A DNA stretch of 64,000 nucleotides. It comes from Allobacillus salarius. GTDB lineage: Bacteria; Bacillota; Bacilli; Bacillales; Alkalibacillaceae. The notes beneath the pieces were generated by a model that did no database searches, was not told the origin of the DNA, and worked only from the letters and a program-made list of their open reading frames with translations. Numbering within the stretch: position 1 is the stretch's first letter; every line of letters starts with the position of its first letter. The stretch lies in NCBI RefSeq assembly GCF_007559425.1, contig NZ_VMHE01000004.1:81803-145802 (forward strand), read 5' to 3'. Below, piece by piece: positions 24,921 through 36,200 of the stretch. The translations under genes and the position numbers were made by a program.

Positions 24921-26492
24921 TTACTTATTCATTTCTTGCTTCCGTAATTCCACTCGTCTAATTTTTCCTGAAGTCGTTTTTGGTAAATCGTCAATAAATT
25001 CGATTTCTCTTGGATATTTGTATGGCGCTGTTGAATTCTTCACATGATCTTGTAGTTCTTTAACCAATTCTTCAGAAGGTTCATTTCCACCCTTCAACAC
25101 AACGAATGCTTTGACAATATTTCCGCGAACTTCATGTGGGCTGGCCACAACTGCGCATTCTTGAACAACTGGGTGCTTCACAAGAGCATCTTCAACTTCG
25201 AATGGTCCGATTGTATAACCAGAACTGATGATGATATCATCGCTTCTACCTTCGAACCAATAATAACCTTCTTCGTCCTTAGATGCTTGGTCACCTGTCA
25301 CGTAATAATTTCCACGTCTTGACGCCGCTGTGCGTTCAGGATCCTTGTAATATTCACGGAAAAGAGCTGGCGTATCCAGTTTAACGGCGATATCCCCTAC
25401 TTCTCCTGCCTTTACCGGTTGCCCTAAATCATCAATAATATCAACATCATTTCCTGGTGTGGGCTTACCCATAGCACCCGGCTTAACTTCCATATCTTTC
25501 ATGAATCCTAGCAGTAGAGTGTTTTCAGTTTGACCATATCCATCGCGTACGGTAATGTCAAAATACTTTTTAAAGGTGTTGATGACTTCAACGTTTAATG
25601 GTTCGCCTGCAGATACAGCACTATGCAATGAAGACAGGTCATATTGGTCCAAGTTGTCTTCTTTAGCCATCAAACGATATTCTGTCGGTGTACAACATAG
25701 CACATTGATTTTCTCATCTTGTAATAGTGTTAAATAAGTGTTTGGCTTGAACTTTCCATTATAAACAAAACCAGTTGCTCCTGAACCTAATACAGAGAGA
25801 AATGGACTCCAAACCCATTTTTGCCAACCTGGTCCTGCTGTAGCCCAAACTTTATCTCCCTCGTTAATGGACAACCAATTCGGAGCGGCCGTTTTTAAAT
25901 GAGCATAACCCCATCCATGTGTATGAACGACACCTTTTGGATTACCGGTTGTTCCTGATGTGTAAGGTAAAAATGCAATGTCATCTCTTTCCGTATTGGC
26001 CATTGTCAACTCATCCGATTCATCAGCCATTAATTCATCTAAATAGTTCCAACCTTCAACAGCTTGACCGACAGAGAACTTCACCAATTGATCGTATTCT
26101 TCCAATCCTTTATATTGATCAACATAAGGATAATAAGAAATGACACCCCTTGCTTCACTGTGACTCACACGATACTGTAAATCTTTCTCCTTCAACATTT
26201 CCGAGCTTGGTATGATAATAATTCCCGTTTTCAATGCAGCAAGATATACTTCATACGCTTTAATTAAGCGTGGTATCATGACGAGGACTTTGTCTCCTCT
26301 ACGAAGACCATTTTTCGTAAAAGCGTTTCCAATTTTATTTACATTTTTCATTAAATCATCATACGTACACTCTTCTCGGTTACCTTCCTCATCCAACCAA
26401 ACGATTGCTTTTTTGCTAGAACCATCAGCATATTTTTCCATTTCAGATACAATGTTGTAAGTTGCAGGGGCAATTAAATCTGTTTTGTTCAT
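24921..26492 (-). CDS. ytcI: Acyl-CoA synthetase (AMP-forming), YtcI-like
   Basis: A 523-residue ANL-superfamily ligase that activates a carboxylic acid via acyl-AMP and CoA. The P-loop is PYTSGTTGNPKGVVHTH (about 176-192), followed by DGYGQTEN and YYVTGDQASKDEEGYYWFEGRSDDII. The C-terminal catalytic lysine lies in LPKTTSGKIRRVEL. Its closest match by memory is YtcI, an acetate/medium-chain ligase of the same chromosomal region in B. subtilis; length is slightly short for AcsA. The PKTTSGK motif is the usual target of AcuA-type lysine acetylation. Acid substrate unknown. Confidence 0.85.
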   Translation of the reverse strand: MNKTDLIAPATYNIVSEMEKYADGSSKKAIVWLDEEGNREECTYDDLMKNVNKIGNAFTKNGLRRGDKVLVMIPRLIKAYEVYLAALKTGIIIIPSSEMLKEKDLQYRVSHSEARGVISYYPYVDQYKGLEEYDQLVKFSVGQAVEGWNYLDELMADESDELTMANTERDDIAFLPYTSGTTGNPKGVVHTHGWGYAHLKTAAPNWLSINEGDKVWATAGPGWQKWVWSPFLSVLGSGATGFVYNGKFKPNTYLTLLQDEKINVLCCTPTEYRLMAKEDNLDQYDLSSLHSAVSAGEPLNVEVINTFKKYFDITVRDGYGQTENTLLLGFMKDMEVKPGAMGKPTPGNDVDIIDDLGQPVKAGEVGDIAVKLDTPALFREYYKDPERTAASRRGNYYVTGDQASKDEEGYYWFEGRSDDIIISSGYTIGPFEVEDALVKHPVVQECAVVASPHEVRGNIVKAFVVLKGGNEPSEELVKELQDHVKNSTAPYKYPREIEFIDDLPKTTSGKIRRVELRKQEMNK

Positions 26493-26635
26493 CTAGTTCC
26501 AACTCCCTTTCTAATTATGTTGTATTATTATATCAAAATTTGTGAATATTTTAAATTAAATAATTAAAAAGAATTTAAACTTATATATAATCATCCATCG
26601 TTCGAGTTATAGGATTCATTATACTTAGATTTAAA

Positions 26636-26680
26636 AAACACCCTCAAACGAACGCTAAATGCGTCGTGTGAGGGTGTTTA
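26636..26680. terminator. Terminator after the nitroreductase gene
   Basis: AAACACCCTCA (26636-26646) and TGAGGGTGTTT (26669-26679) pair across a 22-base loop, 15 bases past the nitroreductase stop, with A/T flanks on both sides. Confidence 0.8.
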
Positions 26681-26694
26681 TGACTTCAATTAAA

Positions 26695-27441
26695 TTATGA
26701 CTTGTTGAATCCTTTTCCTTGTACAAAGTCTTTCATATTCATACGAACTTGTTTGCTTAGCATGCTCGTCATTTGATCGGACCACCGATCCTGTCTTTCA
26801 CCACTTGTTCTCGTTTCGTAATAACTGGATACAGTCTCGTCATATTCTTTCAATTGATTCGTATATACTTCAACATTTGAATTGTATTTCCCTTCATGAT
26901 ACACATGGTGTAAAGGTAAACGTGGTTTTGGATTGGACAGGTCGGCTGGATAGCCAATAGTCATACCGAATAACGGGATGACATGAGAAGGCAAGCCCAA
27001 ATAATCTGAAATGGACTCAATATTGTTACGAATTCCGCCTAAATAACAGATGCCAAGTCCCATCGACTCTGCCGCAATAGCAGCATTTTGCGCTGCAAGA
27101 GTCGTATCCGTAATACCGACAATGAATTTCTCCGTACTTTCTAAAGTGTCAGCAATCGATTCTCCTTTATTTTCAGCCAATAGCTCATGGCGATAAAAAT
27201 CAGCACAAAAAATAAGAACACGACTAGCATGTTCCACATGTGTGTTTTTAGAAAACTCAGCAATTTTTTTCTTTCCTTCATCGTCTTTGATTCCGATAAT
27301 CGAATATGCTTGAACAAAACTACTCGTGGAAGCACTTTGTGCAGCTTGAATAATTGTTTCAATTTGTTCATCAGAAACGGGTTCATCCGTATATTTACGA
27401 ATGGAACGGTGATTTAAGATTGTTTCAATTGTTGTATTCAT
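26695..27441 (-). CDS. NADPH-dependent FMN nitroreductase, NfrA family
   Basis: A 248-residue flavoprotein of the nitroreductase/flavin reductase group. The FMN-binding N-terminus is NHRSIRKYTDEPV (about 10-22), followed by AAQSASTSSFVQAYSIIGI. LGICYLGGIRNN and FGMTIGYPAD complete the NfrA pattern. Such enzymes reduce nitro compounds, quinones or FMN and respond to oxidative or heat stress in bacilli. It is divergent from a peroxiredoxin gene, which suits a shared redox role. AGGTATGATGA precedes the ATG. Confidence 0.9.
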   Translation of the reverse strand: MNTTIETILNHRSIRKYTDEPVSDEQIETIIQAAQSASTSSFVQAYSIIGIKDDEGKKKIAEFSKNTHVEHASRVLIFCADFYRHELLAENKGESIADTLESTEKFIVGITDTTLAAQNAAIAAESMGLGICYLGGIRNNIESISDYLGLPSHVIPLFGMTIGYPADLSNPKPRLPLHHVYHEGKYNSNVEVYTNQLKEYDETVSSYYETRTSGERQDRWSDQMTSMLSKQVRMNMKDFVQGKGFNKS

Positions 27442-27483
27442 TCATCATACCTCCATTTATTTTCAATCTATATCGTATATTAG

Positions 27484-27512
27484 TTCACAAATCGTTTGCA
27501 AGGGATTATAAT
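27484..27512 (+). promoter_or_regulatory. SigA promoter of the peroxiredoxin gene
   Basis: TTCACA (27484-27489), 17 bp, TATAAT (27507-27512), 53 bases before the ATG. It sits in the divergent gap with the nitroreductase gene. Confidence 0.7.
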
Positions 27513-27565
27513 AGAATATAAATCCTAGTAAACATATAGGAATTAAATTATAGGAGGGTTACACT

Positions 27566-28228
27566 ATGTCTGAAGAAATGAATCAGCAACCTGAGATTCG
27601 CATACCACGTGTAGGTGAAAAAGCACCTCATTTTGAAGCATTAACAACTCAAGGAATGAAAAGGTTGGAAGACTACCAAGGGAAGTATTTAGTATTGTTC
27701 TCCCATCCAGCAGATTTCACACCTGTTTGCACAACTGAATTTGTTGCTTTCCAAGCGATCTATCCACAGCTCCGTGAATTGAACACAGAACTGTTAGGTC
27801 TTAGTATCGACAGTAATCAGTCTCACTTAGCTTGGGTCAACAATATCGAAGAAAATTTTAATATTAAAATTGAATTTCCTGTTATTGCTGACTTGAATAA
27901 AGACGTCGCATCTAAATACGGCATGTTAACACCAGAACATAATTCCACAGAGACGAATCGAGCTGTCTTTGTCATTGATGATAAAGGAATTGTTCGTGGA
28001 ATTATCTATTACCCATTACAAACGGGAAGAAACATGGACGAAATCGTTCGCTTGATCAAAGCATTGCAAACGACTGACGAACATAAAGTCTCTACTCCTG
28101 CAAACTGGGAGCCTGGTGATAAGGTCATCGTTCCACCACCTTCTACTCAAAAAGAGCTAGAAGAACGTAAAAAAGATGACAGCTTAGAAATGATTGATTG
28201 GTATTTGGCTAAAAAATCACTCGATTAA
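27566..28228 (+). CDS. 1-Cys peroxiredoxin (Prx6/AhpC-TSA type)
   Basis: A 220-residue thiol peroxidase that reduces hydrogen peroxide and organic hydroperoxides. The peroxidatic cysteine is Cys55 in HPADFTPVCTTEF, with Thr52 and a later Arg of the active site. No second cysteine is present in the chain, so it is a 1-Cys enzyme needing an external thiol (bacillithiol is likely in Bacillales). The long C-terminal arm ending EMIDWYLAKKSLD is typical of the Prx6 subfamily. TAGGAGGGTTACACT precedes the ATG. Monocistronic with its own promoter and terminator. Confidence 0.93.
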   Translation: MSEEMNQQPEIRIPRVGEKAPHFEALTTQGMKRLEDYQGKYLVLFSHPADFTPVCTTEFVAFQAIYPQLRELNTELLGLSIDSNQSHLAWVNNIEENFNIKIEFPVIADLNKDVASKYGMLTPEHNSTETNRAVFVIDDKGIVRGIIYYPLQTGRNMDEIVRLIKALQTTDEHKVSTPANWEPGDKVIVPPPSTQKELEERKKDDSLEMIDWYLAKKSLD

Positions 28229-28245
28229 TCTACCAACCCATAAAT

Positions 28246-28278
28246 AAAACTCCTCATTCTCGGTGAATGAGGAGTTTT
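28246..28278. terminator. Terminator after peroxiredoxin gene, shared
   Basis: AAAACTCCTCATTC and GAATGAGGAGTTTT form a perfect 14-bp stem with a five-base loop between convergent genes. Confidence 0.92.
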
Positions 28279-28286
28279 AATATGAA

Positions 28287-31040
28287 TTATTCTACTTCAG
28301 CTAGTTTTTCTTCGATTTGGGTCATGATGTCTGCAGCTTCTTGCCAATCTCCATTTGATAATGCATTTTGATATTGCTCAAATAAATCGGAGAACTCGTT
28401 CAATAACTCATTCGCTTCATCTAATGGGACACCTGCTTCACCTTCTTCAATTTCATCAGGTGCTGCATTAGATTCGATATAAGTCAAAATTCGATTTAAC
28501 GCTTTATCAAACGTCGCTTCCATCACGATATAATCTTCATAAGCAATGATAACCTGCTTCACTTCCGGTAAAGATGTTTCATTACTTGATTCGATATAAA
28601 TGGGTTCTACATACATCATCGTGTCTTCGATTGGAATAGCCAAGAGATTTCCTCGAATGACTTTTGATCCACCTTGCGACCATAAATTCAATTCTTGAGA
28701 AATCGTACTATCCTGGTTGATTCTGTTTTCGATCTGTTGTGGACCATACACATTTCGCTGTTTCGGGAAGCGATAAACAATTTTCTCACCATAATGCTCA
28801 CCATCATTTCGCACACCAATCCATGCAATCATGTTTTGTCGCTGCCTTGGTGTATATGGCATCATCAATATAAACTCTTCTTGCTCTGCATCTGGTAACT
28901 TCATCGTTACGTAATATGGATCCATTTCGGTATCTGAATCGTAATATTTCTCAGTCGGGAACTGCCAGAAATCTTCTCGGTTATAAAAGACTTCTAAGTT
29001 TTCCATGTGATACGTTCCATACATTTCTGCTTGAATGCTGAACAACCGCTCCGGATAACGGAAATGAGCTTGAAGATTTTCTGGAATGTCTTCCGTAAAT
29101 AAATCCGGGAACATATTTGCATACGTTTGAACAAGTGGGTCTTCTTCATCGACGATATAAAAATTCACTTCACCAGTATAAGCATCAATTTCGATTTTGA
29201 CTGAGTTTTTAATATAGTTATTTTTATCATTGTATTTCTCTGCATATGGATATTGGCTATCTGTTAAATAAGCATCGATAATCCATGCAAGACTTCCATC
29301 ATCCCGCACATAAATATATGGGTCTTCCTCATATTCAAAGAATGGAGCAATGCGTTTCACCCGATCTAAAATGTTTCGTGTGACAAGGATCTGACTTTCA
29401 TCGGTTACTTGATCAGACACTAACATCCGGAATGACATCTCATTCAATGAAAAGAGTAATCGATTCAGTCCAGTGAACGGAATCCCTGTATCCGCTTCAT
29501 AACGATTAGATACGTTTGATTCGCCATCTGGATAGTCAAACTCATCCACGGCTGAGTTTACGATGACAGTTGGATACGATTGTTCACCGAAATAAATTTG
29601 CGGGCGTTCTACATCAATCTCACCCGATGTCGGTAAGTTTTTCACGAGGTATTTAGGTTGCCCTTGTGCTGTCACTTCATTTACGTGACTCATCGCAACA
29701 CCATAGCCATGTGTATATCGTAAGTTTTGGTTTACCCATGTTTGTGCTTGCTCTGGTAAATCTTTCATACTTAATTCACGGGCACCGATAAACACTTGTT
29801 CATATTCACCGTCAATCATATAACGGTCAATATCGATATCTTTAAACTCATAATACGTACGGAACGTTTGGATTTGATTATAAACATCCTTCAACGGACG
29901 TGAGTCATTAATTCGAATATTATTGATCGTCATTTCATTTCGTTCGACCATCTCCTCATCCAACGAAGCATTTCCTGGATGATCTTTCACTTCCATATCT
30001 TCCAACTCGTACGCCTGGCGCGTCATTGCTAAGTTTTTTTCTAGATATGGGGTCTCTTGTTGGAATTCATTTGGTGAGACGATGAATTGTTGAACGACTA
30101 CTGATACTGCTTGACTGCCGAATAATACAAGTAAATAAAGACCAAACGGAATGATCAACCGCATATAATTTTTACGGAATAGCGTTATTACGGCCCAAAC
30201 AGTTGCTAGCACTGTTACTGCAGCAAGTACATAAGCACTTGGAATGTTAATGACGTCATCTGTATAGCTTACCCCATAAACAGCGCTCTTTTGGAATGCA
30301 TTTACTTGATTAGTAAATAAAGCATCATACATACCGAGGTAATGTGTAGCCGCTAATGATAGTCCGAAAATAATCATGTAAAAAGCTAACTGTATTTTAG
30401 CGATGCGGTGATGAAATGCTTGAAACATGAAATAACTGAAAGCTGCGACACCCGCTAAAATTAAGGAAAGAATCATCAAAACGTTCAACACGAAATTAAG
30501 CACGGGTAATGTAAAAAAGTAAAATGAAAGGTCATGTCCGAAATGCGGATCCGCTTGGTTGAAGCTGACTTGGTTGAACACCTTTAACACAGGCTCCCAG
30601 CCAATTTTTTGGACAATGAAACTTCCAAGTAAACCAATTAAAATGGAAATAATGATATTGGTCCATGTAACCATCTTTTTCGGACCGATTTGTTGAATAA
30701 ACTTCGCCTTACCGATTGTATCAATGATAATTTTTTGCATCCCGGCAAGGGTGAAATAGGTGAAAATAAAAAACAATAAGAATCCAGCAACGATTAAACT
30801 GATCTTTGTAATCAACGTTGTCGTATAAACAGATTCAAAGCCTAATGATTCCATCCAAATATAATTCGTCAAAAAATTAAAGATGACTGGAATGGTTAGT
30901 AACAGAAGAAAGATGAAGAAAAAGATCGTTCCCCATTTAAAGATTTTCTTCTTTTGAGTAGAGGTCATTTTATTTTGATTAAAAACAACCGTTTTCGATT
31001 TGCCTTTTGGCCCATTTGGACCGTTCGTCGTCCAATTCAT
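28287..31040 (-). CDS. UPF0182 (COG1615) membrane protein
   Basis: A 917-residue integral membrane protein. The first 330 residues hold about seven hydrophobic helices. A large extracytoplasmic part follows (about 330-830, with YLEKNLAMTRQAYELEDMEV and PQIYFGEQSYPTVIVN typical of UPF0182). The acidic helical tail is rich in Glu and Asp. The start at MNWTTNG (31040) follows GTGAGGG, whereas the longer frame start lacks a site. The family is widespread in Firmicutes, actinobacteria and cyanobacteria; no function is established. Monocistronic. Confidence 0.9.
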   Translation of the reverse strand: MNWTTNGPNGPKGKSKTVVFNQNKMTSTQKKKIFKWGTIFFFIFLLLLTIPVIFNFLTNYIWMESLGFESVYTTTLITKISLIVAGFLLFFIFTYFTLAGMQKIIIDTIGKAKFIQQIGPKKMVTWTNIIISILIGLLGSFIVQKIGWEPVLKVFNQVSFNQADPHFGHDLSFYFFTLPVLNFVLNVLMILSLILAGVAAFSYFMFQAFHHRIAKIQLAFYMIIFGLSLAATHYLGMYDALFTNQVNAFQKSAVYGVSYTDDVINIPSAYVLAAVTVLATVWAVITLFRKNYMRLIIPFGLYLLVLFGSQAVSVVVQQFIVSPNEFQQETPYLEKNLAMTRQAYELEDMEVKDHPGNASLDEEMVERNEMTINNIRINDSRPLKDVYNQIQTFRTYYEFKDIDIDRYMIDGEYEQVFIGARELSMKDLPEQAQTWVNQNLRYTHGYGVAMSHVNEVTAQGQPKYLVKNLPTSGEIDVERPQIYFGEQSYPTVIVNSAVDEFDYPDGESNVSNRYEADTGIPFTGLNRLLFSLNEMSFRMLVSDQVTDESQILVTRNILDRVKRIAPFFEYEEDPYIYVRDDGSLAWIIDAYLTDSQYPYAEKYNDKNNYIKNSVKIEIDAYTGEVNFYIVDEEDPLVQTYANMFPDLFTEDIPENLQAHFRYPERLFSIQAEMYGTYHMENLEVFYNREDFWQFPTEKYYDSDTEMDPYYVTMKLPDAEQEEFILMMPYTPRQRQNMIAWIGVRNDGEHYGEKIVYRFPKQRNVYGPQQIENRINQDSTISQELNLWSQGGSKVIRGNLLAIPIEDTMMYVEPIYIESSNETSLPEVKQVIIAYEDYIVMEATFDKALNRILTYIESNAAPDEIEEGEAGVPLDEANELLNEFSDLFEQYQNALSNGDWQEAADIMTQIEEKLAEVE

Positions 31041-31257
31041 TATGTATTCCCTCACTTTTCTTTCATATATAACCATTTTATCATACGTTTACTGTCTCGA
31101 CATGGATTGTAGTAAAACAATGTAAAAAATCTATTTAGCATACAAGAAGAAACTGAGCCAATAGAAAAACGTTGATTCAAAAGACGAAATATCATTTGAA
31201 GTAAGCAGACATGAAGCGTAGTCAATACGCAATAAGGTTAGATGAATGACGATACGG
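31041..31257. other. Gene-free stretch upstream of the UPF0182 gene
   Basis: No supported gene lies between the UPF0182 start and the tyrS terminator region (31041-31455). Apart from the 21-bp repeats at 31258-31341 I see no structure; the stretch should include the minus-strand UPF0182 promoter, for which TGATAAAAT near 31077-31085 is a weak -10 candidate. Confidence 0.5.
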
Positions 31258-31341
31258 TGGCTGACTGCTGATGTTCACATGCTGACTGCTGAAGTTCACC
31301 CGCTGACTGCTGATGTTCACCCCATGACTGTTGAAGTTAAC
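31258..31341. repeat. Four tandem copies of a 21-bp unit
   Basis: Units at 31258, 31279, 31300 and 31321, each 21 bp. The core is CTGACTGCTGATGTTCAC, with A for T in copies 2 and 4. The last copy has further changes (ATGACTGTTGAAGTTAAC). No gene covers it. Confidence 0.92.
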
Positions 31342-31455
31342 CACCCAAGTAAAAGCTAGCCTATAAATTGTCGCACTGCAAGGCCGTAAAACTTTTATAT
31401 TGAAAAATAGCGGCCACGCAACGCCCAGTGTTTTGATAGAGAGTCATATAAGCAG

Positions 31456-31497
31456 AAAACCCGAACAATTTATTTAGGTCTAAATTGTCCGGGTTTC
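31456..31497 (-). terminator. tyrS terminator
   Basis: AAACCCG-ACAATTTA pairs with TAAATTGT-CGGGTTT with one bulge, 39 bases past the tyrS stop, flanked by T-rich sequence on the minus strand. Confidence 0.8.
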
Positions 31498-31535
31498 AAT
31501 TTTTATATATTTTTTATCTGTTTCCGCCGTTGGGC

Positions 31536-32828
<1,293 letters not shown>

Positions 32829-32851
32829 CTATTTATTTTTTACACAAAAAA

Positions 32852-33080
32852 ATCCCACGTCCTATCATAGGGACGAGGGAATCGCGGTACCACCCTAGTT
32901 ACAGCATTTAGCTGTCACTCATTCAGATAACGGATTTACCGTCTCTAACTTTCATTAGAGAATGCTCCAAGTCGTAATTCGAATCATGAATCGGACTGGT
33001 TCGCACCAACCACCAGTTCTCTGTTGCTCCTAAGACATGTTCTACTCTCACTCTTCAATACATTAATATTAAGATTTATT
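32852..33080 (-). ncRNA. Tyrosine-specific T-box leader
   Basis: On the minus strand the T-box core AGGGTGGTACCGCG lies at about 32885-32898, followed by a terminator hairpin (CCTCGTCCCTATGATAGGACGTGGG, then T(7)) at 32851-32880. Upstream, stem I contains ACTGGTGGTTGGTGCGAACC and a specifier segment GAATTACGACTTGG in which TAC is the tyrosine codon. Uncharged tRNA-Tyr would base-pair there and favour antitermination. The specifier agrees with the downstream gene. Confidence 0.93.
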
Positions 33081-33087
33081 TTCATTT

Positions 33088-33116
33088 ATTAAAGCATATC
33101 TATATTTATTTTTCAA
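33088..33116 (-). promoter_or_regulatory. Promoter of the tyrS T-box transcript
   Basis: Minus strand TTGAAA (33111-33116), 17 bp, TTTAAT (33088-33093) preceded by TGC (extended -10). Confidence 0.75.
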
Positions 33117-33194
33117 CTAGAAACAATATTATTCTCTTCATATCATTCGTTGAATTATCAGGTAATTTGTAATATGTAGTGTCTATTAATCTAT

Positions 33195-33202
33195 GCTATA
33201 AT
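33195..33202 (+). promoter_or_regulatory. Extended -10 element before the PBP gene
   Basis: TGCTATAAT with TATAAT at 33197-33202; no clear -35. The PBP start codon is 28 bases downstream. Confidence 0.5.
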
Positions 33203-33229
33203 AAATTAGATTATTTAGGAGGTTTGAAG

Positions 33230-36200
33230 ATGGGTTCAAATGAATCAAAAAATAAATTCCTGAAATTTTTTCAAGACGGAAAGTTTCCTCGTTTTACACG
33301 AATCGGCTTAGATGTTGGTTGGAATATTTTATTATTCTTTATCGTCATCGGACTCGTAGGCGGATTCATCGTAGGAGGCGTCGGATTGGGATATTTCGCT
33401 TCATTGGTAGATGATATGCCCGTTGAAGATGAAGATGAAATGAAACAACTCATATTTGACTACGAAGAGACTTCTCACATTTACTTTGCGAACGATGTGT
33501 ATATGGGTAAGCTTCGTAGTGACATTCATAGAGAAGAAACAACATTAGATAAAGTATCAGATCATGTAAAAGATGCTGTCATCGCAACTGAAGACGAACT
33601 ATTTTATGAGCATAATGGATTCGTACCGAAAGCGATTATGCGTGCGATGTTACAAGAATTCACAAATGCTGACTCCCAAACGGGTGGTAGTACATTAACA
33701 CAGCAGATTGTAAAAAAACAAATTCTTTCCAGTGAAGTTTCCTTTGACCGGAAAGCAAAAGAAATTTTAATAGCTTCGAGAATTGAGAAGTTCATCGAGA
33801 AAGATCAATTGTTAGAAGCTTATTTAAATATCGTTCCTTTTGGGCGGGATTCTTCGGGTAGAAACATAGCCGGCATTCAAGCTGCTGCAGATGGTCTGTT
33901 TGATGTATCACCAAGTGAACTGAACTTGGCTCAAGCAGCATACATAGCAGGTATGCCGCAAAACCCTTATGCTTATACACCGTTTCTACAAGGTGGCGAA
34001 AAGAAATCAGAAAAAGCATTACAGGATGGCTTAGACCGGAAAAATATTGTTTTAAGCAGAATGTTAGAAACGGGAAAGATTACCGAAGAACAATATAATG
34101 AAGCTAGAGATTTTGATGTAATTGCTAGTTTGACAGATAAAAAGGAATCACTTTTTTCAGATTATCCTTATTTAACTATCGAGATCGAACAACGTGCCAT
34201 TGAGAAAATGGCATTGCATTTAGCAAAGAATGATGGTTATTCAAAAGAAGAGTTTTATTCGGCGGACGAGAAAGAATCTCGAACGGAATATCGTGAACAA
34301 GCGGAACGTGATTTGAAACATAAAGGCTACAGCATCCATACAACCATCAACAAAGATATATACGATGCTTGGCAGGAAGCTACCGCAAATTACGGTCACT
34401 TCTATCCAACGAAAACAGTTCAGGTTACTAATCCGCAAACTGGTGAATTGGAATCGCGTGAAATTCCAATTGAAACGGGTGCGAGTATGATTGAAAACAG
34501 CACAGGACGGATTATTTCGTTTGTAGGTGGACGTGGCTATAAAAATGACAATATCAACTATGCTTTTTATAACACTCGACCAAACGGAAGTACGATGAAG
34601 CCGTTGCTCGGTTATGGACCAGCGTTTGAACAAGGAATTTTCCAACCGGGTTCACCAGTACCAGATATTGGTTTTACGATAGGTGACTGGTCACCTTCCA
34701 ACTATGCTGGTAGAGAACGTGGTATTGTGACGGCAAGAGAAGCTTTGGCAAAATCTCATAACCTGCCTGCTACTCGTGTCATGCGTGGATTATTGGCTGT
34801 TGATAATAACCCAGCAAGATATTTAACGAAACTGGGTATTACCGAATCCAACGAACAAGCACAAACGGAGAATTTCGCTCCTGCAGTCTTAGGCTCTTTC
34901 TACACAACAGTCGCAGATGTGACGAGTGGGTTTACAGCATTTTCGAATGGCGGAAAACGAGCTGAACCGTTTATGATTGAAAAAATAGTAGACCAGGATG
35001 GTAACCCTGTTTATGAGCATGAGGTTGAAGAAACCGAAGTCTTTTCGCCACAAACAGCATATTTAACGCTGGATGTTATGCGTGATGTTATATCAAACGG
35101 TACAGCAACCTATGTGAACAGTCGTTTGAATAACACGAGTGTTGATTGGGCCGGAAAAACGGGTACATCTCAAAACTTTGCAGATGCTTGGTTTGTCGGT
35201 ACAAATCCAAATGTGACAATCGGTACATGGTTCGGGTACGGATTATATGATTTAGATGCAAGTGGAAGAGTGACAGATAGAGAAAGTAATATTATGAGTC
35301 TAAACAGTTGTCCTGGTGGCTGTTCGCTTGGTTATAGTAATCGTAATACAGGTTACTGGTCAGAACTGGTGAATGCAGCGGCAGAAATTGACCCTGAACT
35401 TGTTACACCTAGCAAGCGACATGAAAGCCCAGGTGGAATCGTGCAGCGTAGCTACTGCTTGATTTCTGGAAAACTTCCTAGCGATGCTTGTCAAGCGCTC
35501 GGATTAGTTCAAACCGATCTCTTTAATATCGAACATGTTCCAACAGAAAAAGATGACAGTGTCATGAAAGGTAACTATGTAAAAATCGGTGATAAAACGT
35601 ATGAAGCTGCCGATTCGACTCCAGAAGAATTTACGGAACAAGGCTATTTCATTAAACCTGATTTCATTAAAGAAATGGGGCCTGCTTGGTTCCAGATTGA
35701 TGACCTCAGTAAACTGCTGCCGGATAATGAAGCTTGGAATGATTTAGTCGTCCCTGAATCTGAATCACCTAAAAACAGTAATCCTGGAACGCCAAGTGGT
35801 GTTTCCATGAGTGGTAGCACATTAACATGGAACGATAGCAGTAATGCGATCGGCTACCGCGTCTTTATGGCTAATGAAAAAGGTGGAGACTTTAAACAGA
35901 TTGACGCTACGACAGAAACTTCAATACGTGTTCCATCGAAAAATAAAGTTTACGCTGTTCGTGCAGTGAATTTTTATGGTAAAGAATCTAGTATGTCCAG
36001 TACAGTCATATACGGTAACGTAACTTCTGAAGAAGAGAAAAAGAAAAAAGAAGAAGAGAAGAAAAAGAAAGAGGAACAAAAGAAGAAGGAAGAAGAACGT
36101 AAGAAAAAAGAAGAAGAAAAGAAAAAGAAAGAAGAGCAAAAGAAGAAAGAAGAAGAGGAAAAGAAAAAAGAGGAAGAGAAAAAGAAAGAAGAGGAAGAGA

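Noticed and set aside
27507..27531. PerR-like box near the peroxiredoxin promoter
   Set aside because: TTATAATAGAATATAA has a one-base longer spacing and a poor second half compared with TTATAATNATTATAA.
34241..34645. 134-codon frame antisense to the PBP gene
   Set aside because: Shadow of the transpeptidase coding region with no supporting signals.
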